A stretch of 44,100 bases of DNA, from positions 1 to 44,100 of the forward strand of contig NZ_JADKMA010000034.1 in the NCBI RefSeq assembly GCF_017676365.1. The letters run 5' to 3'. Origin of the DNA: Streptomyces oryzae (GTDB lineage Bacteria > Actinomycetota > Actinomycetes > Streptomycetales > Streptomycetaceae). Below are positions 34,711 through 43,188 of this stretch, piece after piece. The notes under the pieces were generated by a model. It saw nothing but the letters and a program-made list of their open reading frames with translations, was not told the DNA's origin and made no database searches. Position 1 is the first letter of the stretch; the number at the start of each line of letters is the position of its first letter. A program made the position numbers and the translations under genes.

Positions 34711-36254
34711 CGCACCTGCCCGCCGTCCGGGGCCCGTTCGCCGCCGTCGACCTGGGCGCGTCGAGCGGCCGGGTCATGCTCGGCCTGCTCCAGGACGGCA
34801 GGGTCACGCTGGAGGAGGTGCACCGGTTCGCCAACCGGCCCGTTCCGGTGCTCGGCACCCTCCACTGGGACGTGCTCGGGCTCTACAGAGGCGTACTGGA
34901 CGGGCTGCGTGCGGCAGGTGGGGCGGCGGAAACCGCCACAGCAGGTCTGGCCTCGGTCGGGATCGACTCCTGGGGTGTCGATTTCGCTCTGCTGGACGCG
35001 GACGGCGCCCTGCTGGGCAATCCCGTGCACTACAGGGACGCACGCACCCAGGGCATGCCGGCCGAGGTCGAGAAGGTGCTGCCCGCCGCCGAGCTTTACG
35101 CGCACACCGGTATCCAGCGGATGCCCATCAACACGCTCTACCAGCTGACCGCCGCGCGCAGCAGCCGCCAGTTCCGTGCGGCCCGCCACTTACTGCTCGT
35201 TCCGGACCTGATCTCGTACTGGCTGACCGGGCAGCGCGGCACCGAGCTGACCATCGCCTCCACCACCCAGCTCATCGACCCGCGCACCCGCGACTGGTCG
35301 GCGCCCGTGGCGGATGCGCTCGGACTGGATCTGAGCCTCTTCCCCCCGTTGCGCTCCCCCGGGGATCCGGCCGGAGAGCTGCTGCCCGGCGTGCTCGCCG
35401 AGACGGACCTGGCGGGGCGCGTGCCCGTCACGGCAGTGGGCGCGCACGACACGGCGTCCGCCGTCGTGGGGGTGCCCGCGCAGGGCGGCGGTTTCGCGTA
35501 CATCGCCACCGGAACGTGGTCGTTGGCCGGAGTGGAGCTCGCCTCCCCCGTGCTCACCGAGGAGAGCCGGGCGGCGAACTTCACGAACGAGCTGGGTGTG
35601 GACGGCACCGTGCGCTATCTGCGCAACATCATGGGGCTGTGGCTGCTCCAGGAGTGCCTGCGCGCCTGGGAGGCCGAGGGAGAGCCGCAGGAGCTGGCAG
35701 CGCTGCTGGAGTCGGCCGCCCGGGTGCCCGGGCTGCGCTCGGTCGTGGACGCGGGCGGCGCGGAGTTCCTGGAGCCCGGGCACATGCCCCGGCGGATCGC
35801 CGAAGCGTGCCGCCGTAGCGGCCAGCCGGTGCCCCGCGACCCCGCCGAAACCACACGCTGCGTCCTGGACTCGCTCGCCCTCGCGCACCGGGAGGCGGTC
35901 TTCGACGCCCGGCGGCTGTCGGGACAGGAGATCGAAACAGTGCACATCGTCGGCGGCGGGGCACGCAACGCACTGTTGTGCCAGCTGACTGCCGACGCCT
36001 GCGGACTGCCGGTCGTCGCCGGGCCCGTGGAGGCCGCGGCATACGGGAACGTACTGGTCCAGGCGCGTACGGCCGGAGCAGTGAGCGGTCCCCTGTCCGC
36101 GCTGCGGGGCCTGGTGCGCAGCAGCGTGCGGCTGCGACAGTATGCCCCGACGGGTGATCATTCGTTGTGGGAGCAGGCCGCGGCGCGGCTGCGCGGCGAC
36201 CCGCCCCCGGGCGGCCGGCAGCGCGAGGACGGAAGGGAGGCGCCGTGCGGGTAG
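34698..36254 (+). CDS. rhaB: L-rhamnulokinase
   Basis: A 518-residue FGGY-type kinase that makes L-rhamnulose 1-phosphate from ATP. The phosphate-1 motif is AVDLGASSGRVMLGLL, and SVGIDSWGVDFALLDADGAL includes the catalytic Asp block. AVGAHDTASAVVGVPAQGGG, YIATGTWSLAGVELASPVLT and ETVHIVGGGARNALLCQLTA (adenosine motif) follow. Its start overlaps the end of rhaI. An ATG at 34698 is used, and a GTG at 34707 is an alternative. A TTA leucine codon at 35190-35192 makes translation dependent on the bldA tRNA in Streptomyces. The stop overlaps the lutA start. Confidence 0.93.
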   Translation: MGGVTHLPAVRGPFAAVDLGASSGRVMLGLLQDGRVTLEEVHRFANRPVPVLGTLHWDVLGLYRGVLDGLRAAGGAAETATAGLASVGIDSWGVDFALLDADGALLGNPVHYRDARTQGMPAEVEKVLPAAELYAHTGIQRMPINTLYQLTAARSSRQFRAARHLLLVPDLISYWLTGQRGTELTIASTTQLIDPRTRDWSAPVADALGLDLSLFPPLRSPGDPAGELLPGVLAETDLAGRVPVTAVGAHDTASAVVGVPAQGGGFAYIATGTWSLAGVELASPVLTEESRAANFTNELGVDGTVRYLRNIMGLWLLQECLRAWEAEGEPQELAALLESAARVPGLRSVVDAGGAEFLEPGHMPRRIAEACRRSGQPVPRDPAETTRCVLDSLALAHREAVFDARRLSGQEIETVHIVGGGARNALLCQLTADACGLPVVAGPVEAAAYGNVLVQARTAGAVSGPLSALRGLVRSSVRLRQYAPTGDHSLWEQAAARLRGDPPPGGRQREDGREAPCG

Positions 36255-36997
36255 CGCTTTTCGTCACCTGCGTCAACGACGCGCTCTATCCGCGCACCGG
36301 GCAGGCCGTGGTGACGCTGCTGGAGAGACTCGGCGTGCGGGTGGATTTTCCCGAGGCCCAGTCGTGCTGCGGCCAGCCGCAGTTCAACACCGGCTACCGG
36401 CACGCCACCGAGCCTCTGGTGCACCGTTACGCAGCGGCGTTCGAGGGCTACGACCACATCGTCGTACCGTCCGGCTCGTGTGCGGCCATGGTGCGGGAGA
36501 ACTATCCGCGGATCGGTGCGAAGGCGGCGGCCGAGGGGCGGGGCGGAGTGCTGTCGGCGGTGGCGGAACGGATGGTGCCGCGCACCTATGAGCTGACGGA
36601 GTTCCTGGTGGACGTGCTGGGGGTCACCGATGTGGGCGCCTACTACCCGCACACCGTCACCTACCACCCGACCTGTCACGGACTGCGCATGCTCGGTCTG
36701 GGAGAGCGGCCCCGGATGCTGCTGGAGCAGGTGAAGGGGCTCGAACTGCGGGAGCTGGAAGGCGCCGAGGAGTGCTGCGGTTTCGGCGGCACGTTCGCCG
36801 TCAAGAACGCGGCCGTCTCCTCCGCCATGGGCGCCGACAAGGCCCGCCATATCGAGGAGAGCGGCGCCGAATCGGTGTGCACTGTGGACAACTCGTGCCT
36901 GATGCACATCGGCGGCACCCTCTCCAGGGCGGGCTCGCGGGTGCGTCCCGTGCACCTGGCGGAGATTCTGGCGAGCACGGAGGAGTCACCGCTGTGA
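36245..36997 (+). CDS. lutA: Lactate utilization protein A (Fe-S oxidoreductase)
   Basis: A 250-residue subunit of the LutABC complex, which oxidises L-lactate to pyruvate. Its two cysteine-rich CCG-type motifs are FPEAQSCCGQPQFNTGYRHA and the VPSGSCAAMVRENYP segment, followed by VTYHPTCHGLRMLGLG and the second set, ECCGFGGTFAVKN and VDNSCLMHIGGTLS. The GTG at 36245 has a good ribosome site (GAAGGGAGG) and overlaps the rhaB stop. It is co-directional with rhaIB in one apparent operon. The fused arrangement fits oxidation of lactate made from rhamnose. Confidence 0.92.
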   Translation: MRVALFVTCVNDALYPRTGQAVVTLLERLGVRVDFPEAQSCCGQPQFNTGYRHATEPLVHRYAAAFEGYDHIVVPSGSCAAMVRENYPRIGAKAAAEGRGGVLSAVAERMVPRTYELTEFLVDVLGVTDVGAYYPHTVTYHPTCHGLRMLGLGERPRMLLEQVKGLELRELEGAEECCGFGGTFAVKNAAVSSAMGADKARHIEESGAESVCTVDNSCLMHIGGTLSRAGSRVRPVHLAEILASTEESPL

Positions 36998-37082
36998 GCG
37001 ACGTGCGCACGGCTGCCGGCCCGCGCCCCGGCACACCACCCGCACAACGTCGTGCGGGCACAGAAGCGGACGGAGGGCTGCG

Positions 37083-38615
37083 GTGAGCGTCACGTATCTG
37101 GGCATGCCGCCGTTCCCGGAAGCGGCCGAGACCTCGACCAGGGACGAGCGGCTGCGCGGCAATCTGCGGCACGCCACGCGCACCATCCGGAACAAGCGCG
37201 CCGGGGCGGTGGCCGAGCTGGCGGACTGGTCAGCGCTGCGGACGGCTGGCGCACAGGTCAAGGACCGCACCCTGCGCCACCTCGACCACTATCTGGAGCA
37301 GCTGGAGGCGTCGGTCACCGCAGCGGGCGGCACCGTGCACTGGGCGGTCGACGCCCGAGAGGCGAACCAGATCGTCACACGGCTCGTGCGGGAGACGGGT
37401 GAGCGGGAGGTCGTCAAGGTCAAGTCGATGGCCACCCAGGAGATCGGCCTCAACGAGGCGCTGGCGCGTGCCGGGATCTCGGCGTACGAGACCGATCTGG
37501 CGGAGCTGATCGTGCAGCTGGGGGACGATCACCCCTCACACATCCTCGTTCCGGCCATCCACCGCAACCGAGGGGAGATCCGGGACATATTCCGGAAGCG
37601 GATGGGACGTTGGGGTCGCCCGGCGCCGGAGGGGCTCTCGGACCGTCCCGCGGAGCTGGCGGAGGCCGCGCGGTTGCACCTGCGGGAGAAGTTTCTGAAC
37701 GCCAAGGTGGGGATTTCCGGCGCGAACTTCATGGTCGCCGAGAGCGGCACCCTGGTGGTCGTCGAGTCCGAGGGCAACGGCCGGATGTGTCTGACGCTGC
37801 CCGAGACGCTGATCTCGGTGGTCGGCATCGAGAAGGTCGTCCCCACCTGGCGGGACCTGGAGGTTTTCCTGCAACTGCTGCCGCGTTCCTCGACGGCCGA
37901 ACGGATGAACCCGTACACCTCCACTTGGACGGGAACCACGGACAGCGACGGGCCGCGCGACTTCCACCTGGTGCTGCTGGACAACGGGCGTACCGACACG
38001 CTGGCCGACCGGGTGGGCCGGCAGACGCTGCGCTGCATCCGCTGCTCGGCCTGCCTCAATGTGTGCCCGGTCTACGAGCGCGCGGGCGGGCATGCCTACG
38101 GTTCGCCTTACCCGGGGCCGATCGGCGCGATCCTCACGCCGCAACTGGACAGCATGGAGACCGGGCTCGACGCCTCCCTGCCGTACGCGTCGTCGCTGTG
38201 CGGTGCCTGCTATGAGATGTGCCCGGTGGCCATCGACATTCCCGAAGTGCTGGTGCACCTGAGAGAGCGTGTCGTACAGGGCGGCACGGCGACAGTGCGC
38301 GGGCAGCGTACGACTGTGCGGCCCGCCAAGGGGCACGCCGCCGAGCGTGCCGCCATGCGGGCGGCCTCCTGGACGTTCGACCACCCGCGCGTCCTGCGCA
38401 CCGGAGAGGGGTTCGCCGCCCGGGCGCGCCGTCTGATGCCGCGCAGACTGCCGGGGCCGGGACGCGCGTGGACGGACACCCGGGATGTGCCGCAGGTGCC
38501 GGCGGAGTCCTTCCGCGACTGGTGGCGGCGCACCCGCGGCCCCTCGGCCAGCGCACCGGCAGGCGACAGTACGACGGGTGCGGACGGCACCGGGCAGCGG
38601 GAGGACACTCGGTGA
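37083..38615 (+). CDS. lutB: Lactate utilization protein B (Fe-S protein)
   Basis: A 510-residue LutB-type protein. The N-terminal LUD domain has LRGNLRHATRTIRNKRAGAV, VVKVKSMATQEIGLNEALAR and HILVPAIHRNRGEIRDIFRK. KVGISGANFMVAESGTLVVV follows. The ferredoxin-like part holds two 4Fe-4S motifs, CIRCSACLNVCPVYERAGGH and CGACYEMCPVAIDIPEVLVH. The C-terminus is rich in Arg/Pro. The GTG start lies 85 bases past lutA. The short gap contains a small reading overlapping both genes that is probably chance. The LutC start overlaps its stop (GTGA). Confidence 0.93.
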   Translation: MSVTYLGMPPFPEAAETSTRDERLRGNLRHATRTIRNKRAGAVAELADWSALRTAGAQVKDRTLRHLDHYLEQLEASVTAAGGTVHWAVDAREANQIVTRLVRETGEREVVKVKSMATQEIGLNEALARAGISAYETDLAELIVQLGDDHPSHILVPAIHRNRGEIRDIFRKRMGRWGRPAPEGLSDRPAELAEAARLHLREKFLNAKVGISGANFMVAESGTLVVVESEGNGRMCLTLPETLISVVGIEKVVPTWRDLEVFLQLLPRSSTAERMNPYTSTWTGTTDSDGPRDFHLVLLDNGRTDTLADRVGRQTLRCIRCSACLNVCPVYERAGGHAYGSPYPGPIGAILTPQLDSMETGLDASLPYASSLCGACYEMCPVAIDIPEVLVHLRERVVQGGTATVRGQRTTVRPAKGHAAERAAMRAASWTFDHPRVLRTGEGFAARARRLMPRRLPGPGRAWTDTRDVPQVPAESFRDWWRRTRGPSASAPAGDSTTGADGTGQREDTR

Positions 38616-39280
38616 GCAGCCGCGAGACCGTACTGGGACGGGTCCGCCGCGCCCTGGCCGACGTGCCGCGCGCCGAGCGGCCCGAGCAGACTCCGCTCGA
38701 CCGCGCCTACTTGCGCGTGCACGGCCGACGCTCCCCCAGGGAGACGGCAAAACTGCTGGCCGCCCATCTGACGGACTACCGGGCCCATGTGCACCACAGC
38801 ACGCCGGAGAGCCTGCCGGAGACCATCGCGGAGCTACTGGCACGGCGGGGTTCACGCAGTGTGGTGACGCCCGCCGGAGTGCCCCAGGAGTGGCTGCCCA
38901 TGGATGTCGAGCAGGTGCGCGACTCCGCGACGCTGACGCCGCTCGACCTGGACGCGGTGGACAGCGTGGTGACCGGGTGCGCGGTCGCCGTGGCGGAGAC
39001 GGGCACCCTGGTGCTGGACGCGTCCGCGGACCAGGGGCGGCGCCGTATCACCCTCGTTCCGGACCATCACATCTGTGTGGTGCGGGTGCCGGAGCAGGTC
39101 GTCGACTCCGTACCCCTGGCTCTCGAACGCCTGGACCCCGCCCGGCCCCAGACGTGGATTTCAGGCCCCTCCGCCACCAGCGACATCGAACTCGACCGCG
39201 TGGAAGGCGTACATGGCCCGCGCACTCTCGATGTCGTCCTGGTGGGTGCGCAGGGCTGGGACGCACCGGATGCGACTTAG
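38612..39280 (+). CDS. lutC: Lactate utilization protein C
   Basis: A 222-residue LUD-domain protein, third part of the LutABC complex. SSRETVLGRVRRALADVPRA is the N-terminus. The conserved core reads VVTGCAVAVAETGTLVLDAS, RRRITLVPDHHICVVRVPEQ and TWISGPSATSDIELDRVEGV, ending HGPRTLDVVLVG. It overlaps lutB by 4 bases. A hairpin follows downstream, so the operon rhaI-rhaB-lutA-lutB-lutC probably ends here. Confidence 0.92.
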   Translation: MSSRETVLGRVRRALADVPRAERPEQTPLDRAYLRVHGRRSPRETAKLLAAHLTDYRAHVHHSTPESLPETIAELLARRGSRSVVTPAGVPQEWLPMDVEQVRDSATLTPLDLDAVDSVVTGCAVAVAETGTLVLDASADQGRRRITLVPDHHICVVRVPEQVVDSVPLALERLDPARPQTWISGPSATSDIELDRVEGVHGPRTLDVVLVGAQGWDAPDAT

Positions 39281-39319
39281 CCGGCAGGGCATCAAGAGGT
39301 GAGCCCGACCGCAGGCGAG

Positions 39320-39362
39320 CCGCCCGCCGGGCTCCGCTCGTGAGCGTCGCGTCGGCGGGCGG
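39320..39362. terminator. Terminator-like hairpin after lutC
   Basis: CCGCCCGCCG (39320-39329) pairs perfectly with CGGCGGGCGG (39353-39362). CTTTTGG follows about 10 bases later. It lies between the convergent lutC and LysR genes. Confidence 0.55.
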
Positions 39363-39380
39363 ACCCGCGGCCTTTTGGTC

Positions 39381-40496
39381 TCAGCAGACGGGTGCGGCGA
39401 GCGGTTCGGCCTCGTGTCTCGCCGACTCCCGTTCCTCCTCGCGGATCCGGGCGTGCTGGCGGGCCAGCTCGTCCCACAGCAGGCTGACGGGGTGGTCGGG
39501 ATCGAGATTTTCCGGCTCGCTCCGGCGGAAGGCGCCTACGAGCACCCGCTGGTTCGTCCCCATGTCCTCCGCCAGTGGCAGGGTGCGCAGCCCCTGTGCC
39601 TCGGGGAGCCTGCCTTCGGCGATCGCCTCGCCGATGCCCTGGGTGACGAGCATGCTGCCGTACAGCACACGGGAGCTGAGAAGTTCGAACCCGTAGTGGG
39701 CCGAGTCGATCTCGGCGGCTATCCGCATCCGGCGGCGGTACTCGGGGCCGAACCAGCCTCGGAGCACATTGGGGATCAGCCCGTCGCTGGAGACCACCAG
39801 GGGCAGCCTGGGCAGCGACCGCACACCCACCCCCCTGCCGGCCTGTCTGCAGTCCGAGGGCAGATCGGTGTCCGGCTGGTTGGTGACCAAGCAGAAGCCA
39901 CCACGCCGCCACTCCATGACCTCGTAGCCGGCGAGCCGGACGTCGTGCTCGGCAGCTGCTGTCGTCTCGGCGGCCCCCGCAGACGCCGAGACGAGGATGC
40001 TGCCGCACACCAGATCCAGTTCGTGGGAGCGGAGCTTGTCCAGCAGCGTTCCGCTGCGGACGTGCGCCATGGTCAGCTCCACTCCCTCCCGGGTGAAGCG
40101 GTCGTTGACCTGCTCGACCGCGTTGAGGAGATAGCCGAGCGTGTACCGGGTGGAGCCGACGCGCAGGCTGCGGCCGCGGCGTCTGCGCGCGCTGTCCAGC
40201 CCTTCACGCCAGCCGTCGAGCGTGCCGCGCGCCAGCCGGACGAGCTCTTCGCCGGTGCGGGTGAACTGCACCCGCTCGCCGCGACCGCGTTTGCGCAACA
40301 GCGGCTCTCCACAGTGGTCACCCAATTTGCGATTCATGGTGTCGAGCTGTTTCTGGATACTGGACTGCTCCCGTCCGAGCCGCCGGGCAGCGCCCAGCGC
40401 CGTGCCCTCCTCGTAAACCGCGAGAAGGGTGCGGAGTTGATCCATTGTTGTATCGAGCAACCCGGACGGGTAGTCGGGCGTGCTTGGCAGGGGCAT
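39381..40496 (-). CDS. LysR-family transcriptional regulator
   Basis: A 371-residue LysR-type regulator, longer than the usual 300 residues. DQLRTLLAVYEEGTALGAAR and RLGREQSSIQKQLDTMNRKL form the helix-turn-helix (about residues 20-70). The effector domain has LRVGSTRYTLGYLLNAVEQV and LDLVCGSILVSASAGAAETT. The loop around AGYEVMEWRRGGFCLVTNQP and the C-terminus EEERESARHEAEPL are extended. It is divergent from the membrane protein gene, with 188 bases between. Regulated genes are unknown; the adjacent convergent lut operon is not an obvious target by position. Confidence 0.85.
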   Translation of the reverse strand: MPLPSTPDYPSGLLDTTMDQLRTLLAVYEEGTALGAARRLGREQSSIQKQLDTMNRKLGDHCGEPLLRKRGRGERVQFTRTGEELVRLARGTLDGWREGLDSARRRRGRSLRVGSTRYTLGYLLNAVEQVNDRFTREGVELTMAHVRSGTLLDKLRSHELDLVCGSILVSASAGAAETTAAAEHDVRLAGYEVMEWRRGGFCLVTNQPDTDLPSDCRQAGRGVGVRSLPRLPLVVSSDGLIPNVLRGWFGPEYRRRMRIAAEIDSAHYGFELLSSRVLYGSMLVTQGIGEAIAEGRLPEAQGLRTLPLAEDMGTNQRVLVGAFRRSEPENLDPDHPVSLLWDELARQHARIREEERESARHEAEPLAAPVC

Positions 40497-40684
40497 ATGT
40501 GCTGTTCACTCTCCTTGATTCGGCACTGCAGGGCCCAGCAGCCTAACTTCCCCGAGGTGTCCGTGAGTTCATGTGCAATGTTCTTCACATTCCTTTCCTG
40601 AACCGGTGGTTCGCCCAGGTGTTTCCGTGCAAGGGTCGAACTGTTCCGTCTTCCCCCCTGCAACTTTGCAAGGAGTTTCCGCTC

Positions 40685-41293
40685 GTGAACCACCCACAGA
40701 CCGCCCCCCACACCGGCATGCCCGCCCCCGGCGGTATGCCGGCCGGCTTCCCCGGCCCCGGCCACCGGGCAGCCGGTCCGGTCAAGAGACCCGGCCTGGT
40801 GGTCGCCATGCTGGCCGTCACCGTGCTGACGGCCCTCTCCGGAGCCCTCAGCGCGCTGATGGTGTACATCGGCGGCAAGGACCTGGCCGACGAGAACGTG
40901 CGCAACGCGGTGGACAGCGACCCGACCGCGGTCGGACTCACCGCGGGAACGGACGCGGCGGATATCAAGCAGCTTTCCAGCACCATGTGGGACAGCGTGG
41001 TGACCGAGTGGCAGAGCACCATGTCGGCGCGGGCCACGATCGCCATGGTGTTCGCCGTTGCCGTGCTGCTGCTCGCGCTGGGCGCCCGGAAGGGTGCCGT
41101 CTGGGCCCGGGTGCTGCTGACCATCGTCATTCTGCTGTCGGCCGCCTTCCCGCACGCCCTCGTTCTCCGGGACGCGGCTCCGACCGGGCTGTACTCGGCG
41201 AGCCTCGGTGCCATCCTGCTGGGTCTGGTCGCTGTCGTGCTGTGCTGGCTGCCGCCTGTGGGGCGTTACAAGAAGGCTCTCCGGGGCCGCTGA
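40685..41293 (+). CDS. Small membrane protein, about four helices
   Basis: A 202-residue protein with no recognised family. A Pro/Gly-rich N-terminus (NHPQTAPHTGMPAPGGMPAG) precedes the first helix (LVVAMLAVTVLTALSGALSA). An extracellular-like loop (GKDLADENVRNAVDSD...) follows, then the helices TIAMVFAVAVLLLALGA, VLLTIVILLSAAFPHALVL and LGAILLGLVAVVLCWLPP. The arrangement recalls streptomycete membrane proteins of unknown function. The GTG at 40685 follows AAGGAG. It is divergent from the LysR gene and may be its target. Confidence 0.75.
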   Translation: MNHPQTAPHTGMPAPGGMPAGFPGPGHRAAGPVKRPGLVVAMLAVTVLTALSGALSALMVYIGGKDLADENVRNAVDSDPTAVGLTAGTDAADIKQLSSTMWDSVVTEWQSTMSARATIAMVFAVAVLLLALGARKGAVWARVLLTIVILLSAAFPHALVLRDAAPTGLYSASLGAILLGLVAVVLCWLPPVGRYKKALRGR

Positions 41294-41439
41294 CGCCCGG
41301 TGCGCCCCTGGGCACACTGCTACGTCGTCCCGCCTGTCCCGACGCCCCTGCTGCGCGCCGGAGTTCGCTCAGCGCGCAGCAGCTACGCCCCCGGCGTAAC
41401 GCCACGGAACCGCGCCGGGGGTCGGCATACGGTCACGCC

Positions 41440-42183
41440 ATGGACTCCCAGACAGTGCGTCCCTTCTTGCATGTGATCCCGTTTCCGGTCGGCCAGGCGT
41501 ACCTGTGGCGGGACGGTGACGCCCTCACCCTCGTGGACACCGGCCCGGCCGGAAGCGCCGACGCCGTGGAGGACGCCATCCGGCACAGCGGTGCCGAACC
41601 GGCGGCGCTGCGCCGTATCGTGCTCACGCACTTCCATCCCGACCACGCGGGATCGGCCGCCGAACTGGCCACGCGGCACGGGGCCGAGGTGATCGCACAC
41701 CGCGCCGACGCTCCCGTCATCCGCGGCGAGGCGCCCTCTCCTCCGCCGGACATGGCCAACGCTCCGCAGTGGGAACGCGATGTCTTCGACGAGGTGATGG
41801 CCCCTTGGGGCGTCACAGCCGACGCACCCGTACTGCCGCTCGCTCCGCCTTGCAGGGTGGACCGCGAGGTGGACGAGGGGGACGTACTGGAGCTCGGCGG
41901 CGGAGCCACCGTGCTGTCGGTTCCGGGGCATACGGAGGGCAGCCTCGCGCTGTTGCTGCCCGAGCACCGCACTCTGTTCACCGGTGACACGGTCGCCCTG
42001 GTCGGAGACGACCCGGCGCCGGGTGTCTTCAACCAGGACATCGGGCGCACCGTGGCCGCGTTCCAGCGGCTGTGCGCGCTGAGCGAGGAGAAGGGCGTGG
42101 AGACCGTCTGCTTCGGGCACGGCGCGCCGATCGCCTCCGGTGGCGGGGAAATCCTCGCGCGAGCGGCTGCAGCATACAGCTAG
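41440..42183 (+). CDS. MBL-fold metallo-hydrolase
   Basis: A 247-residue metallo-beta-lactamase-fold enzyme. The metal motif HFHPDHAGSAAELA (HxHxDH) starts at about residue 67. Further ligands are in SVPGHTEGSLALLLPEHRTL (His) and FTGDTVALVG (Asp), and in CFGHGAPIASGG (His) near the end. The fold has the standard order. Such proteins hydrolyse esters, thioesters or lactones; substrate is unknown. The ATG at 41440 is used. It is followed by the ABC ATPase after 80 bases. Confidence 0.88.
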   Translation: MDSQTVRPFLHVIPFPVGQAYLWRDGDALTLVDTGPAGSADAVEDAIRHSGAEPAALRRIVLTHFHPDHAGSAAELATRHGAEVIAHRADAPVIRGEAPSPPPDMANAPQWERDVFDEVMAPWGVTADAPVLPLAPPCRVDREVDEGDVLELGGGATVLSVPGHTEGSLALLLPEHRTLFTGDTVALVGDDPAPGVFNQDIGRTVAAFQRLCALSEEKGVETVCFGHGAPIASGGGEILARAAAAYS

Positions 42184-42263
42184 TGTGATCGCCGCACGCC
42201 GCACGCGCACGGAGCCGGCTGTTCCGTGTGTGCGTCCACCCGCAGCACCTCCGGGAGGCCCCC

Positions 42264-43073
42264 ATGCAGCATCAGCCCGCGCCCCGTCAGGTCGCCTCGA
42301 TGGAGGGGGTCGGTGTCCGGCGCATGACCTCGGACCAGCTCATCCTCGACGGAATCGACTGGTCGGTGCGGGCCGGTGAGCACTGGGCGCTGCTGGGGGC
42401 CAACGGCGCCGGAAAGACCACCCTGCTGAAGCTGCTCGGCGCCGTCATGCATCCCACCACAGGCAGCGTCGAGGTGCTGGGCAACAGGCTCGGCAGGGTG
42501 GATGTGCGGGAGTTGCGCGCCCACATCGGCCACGTGTCCACCACACAGCGCGTGCCGCAGGACGCGACCGCGCACACGGTCGTGCTGACGGGCGCCACCG
42601 GCACCGTGCAGCCCCTGTGGCGCAAGTACGACGACGCGACCCGCCGGCTGGCGAGCGAACTGCTGTCGCAGCTGGAGTGCAAAGAGCTGGCCGACCGGCC
42701 CTTCGCGGTCTGCTCCGGTGGCCAGCGGGCCCGTATCCTCATCGCCCGGGCGCTGATGCCCGCCCCGTCGCTGCTGCTCCTGGACGAGCCCTTCAACGCG
42801 CTAGACCTGCCTTCCCGTGAGGACCTGATCGACGCGCTGCGCCGGCTGGCGGCGGACCGCCCCTCCCTGGCGACCGTGACGGTCACCCACCACTTGGAGG
42901 AGCTTCCGCCCACCACCAGCCACGCACTGCTGCTGCGCGAGGGCCGGATCACCGCCCGCGGTCCCGTCTCCGGGGTGCTGACCGGAGAGCTGATGACGCA
43001 GTGCTTCGGCCGCCCCATCGAAGTCACCCGCCAGGACGGCCGCTGGCTGGCCCGCTCGGGCCGCTCGGCGTAG
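42264..43073 (+). CDS. Stand-alone ABC transporter ATP-binding protein
   Basis: A 269-residue ABC ATPase. Walker A is ALLGANGAGKTTLLKLLGAV, the Q-loop region is HIGHVSTTQRVPQDAT, the signature is VCSGGQRARILIARALMPAP (SGGQ) and Walker B is LLLLDEPFNALDLPSREDL. The switch His is in VTVTHHLEELPP. The type resembles ModF/YliA-like or iron-type single ATPases that have no partner permease beside them. None lies nearby here. The ATG at 42264 follows GGGAGG. Confidence 0.88.
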   Translation: MQHQPAPRQVASMEGVGVRRMTSDQLILDGIDWSVRAGEHWALLGANGAGKTTLLKLLGAVMHPTTGSVEVLGNRLGRVDVRELRAHIGHVSTTQRVPQDATAHTVVLTGATGTVQPLWRKYDDATRRLASELLSQLECKELADRPFAVCSGGQRARILIARALMPAPSLLLLDEPFNALDLPSREDLIDALRRLAADRPSLATVTVTHHLEELPPTTSHALLLREGRITARGPVSGVLTGELMTQCFGRPIEVTRQDGRWLARSGRSA

Positions 43074-43188
43074 TCCCGGCCCTGCTCCCCGCCCGCCTCC
43101 GAGGTCCGGATTGTCTAGGACTTTAGGGCCAGTCCGGGTCGGTCTCGCGTCCGTTACCGGGCGCCTCGTCCGCTCGTACCCTCCCGGT

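Noticed and set aside
36994..37086. Small reading of 30 codons between lutA and lutB, overlapping both by GTGA
   Set aside because: Proline/arginine-rich low-complexity product, no family match, and both neighbours already have good starts; likely chance.
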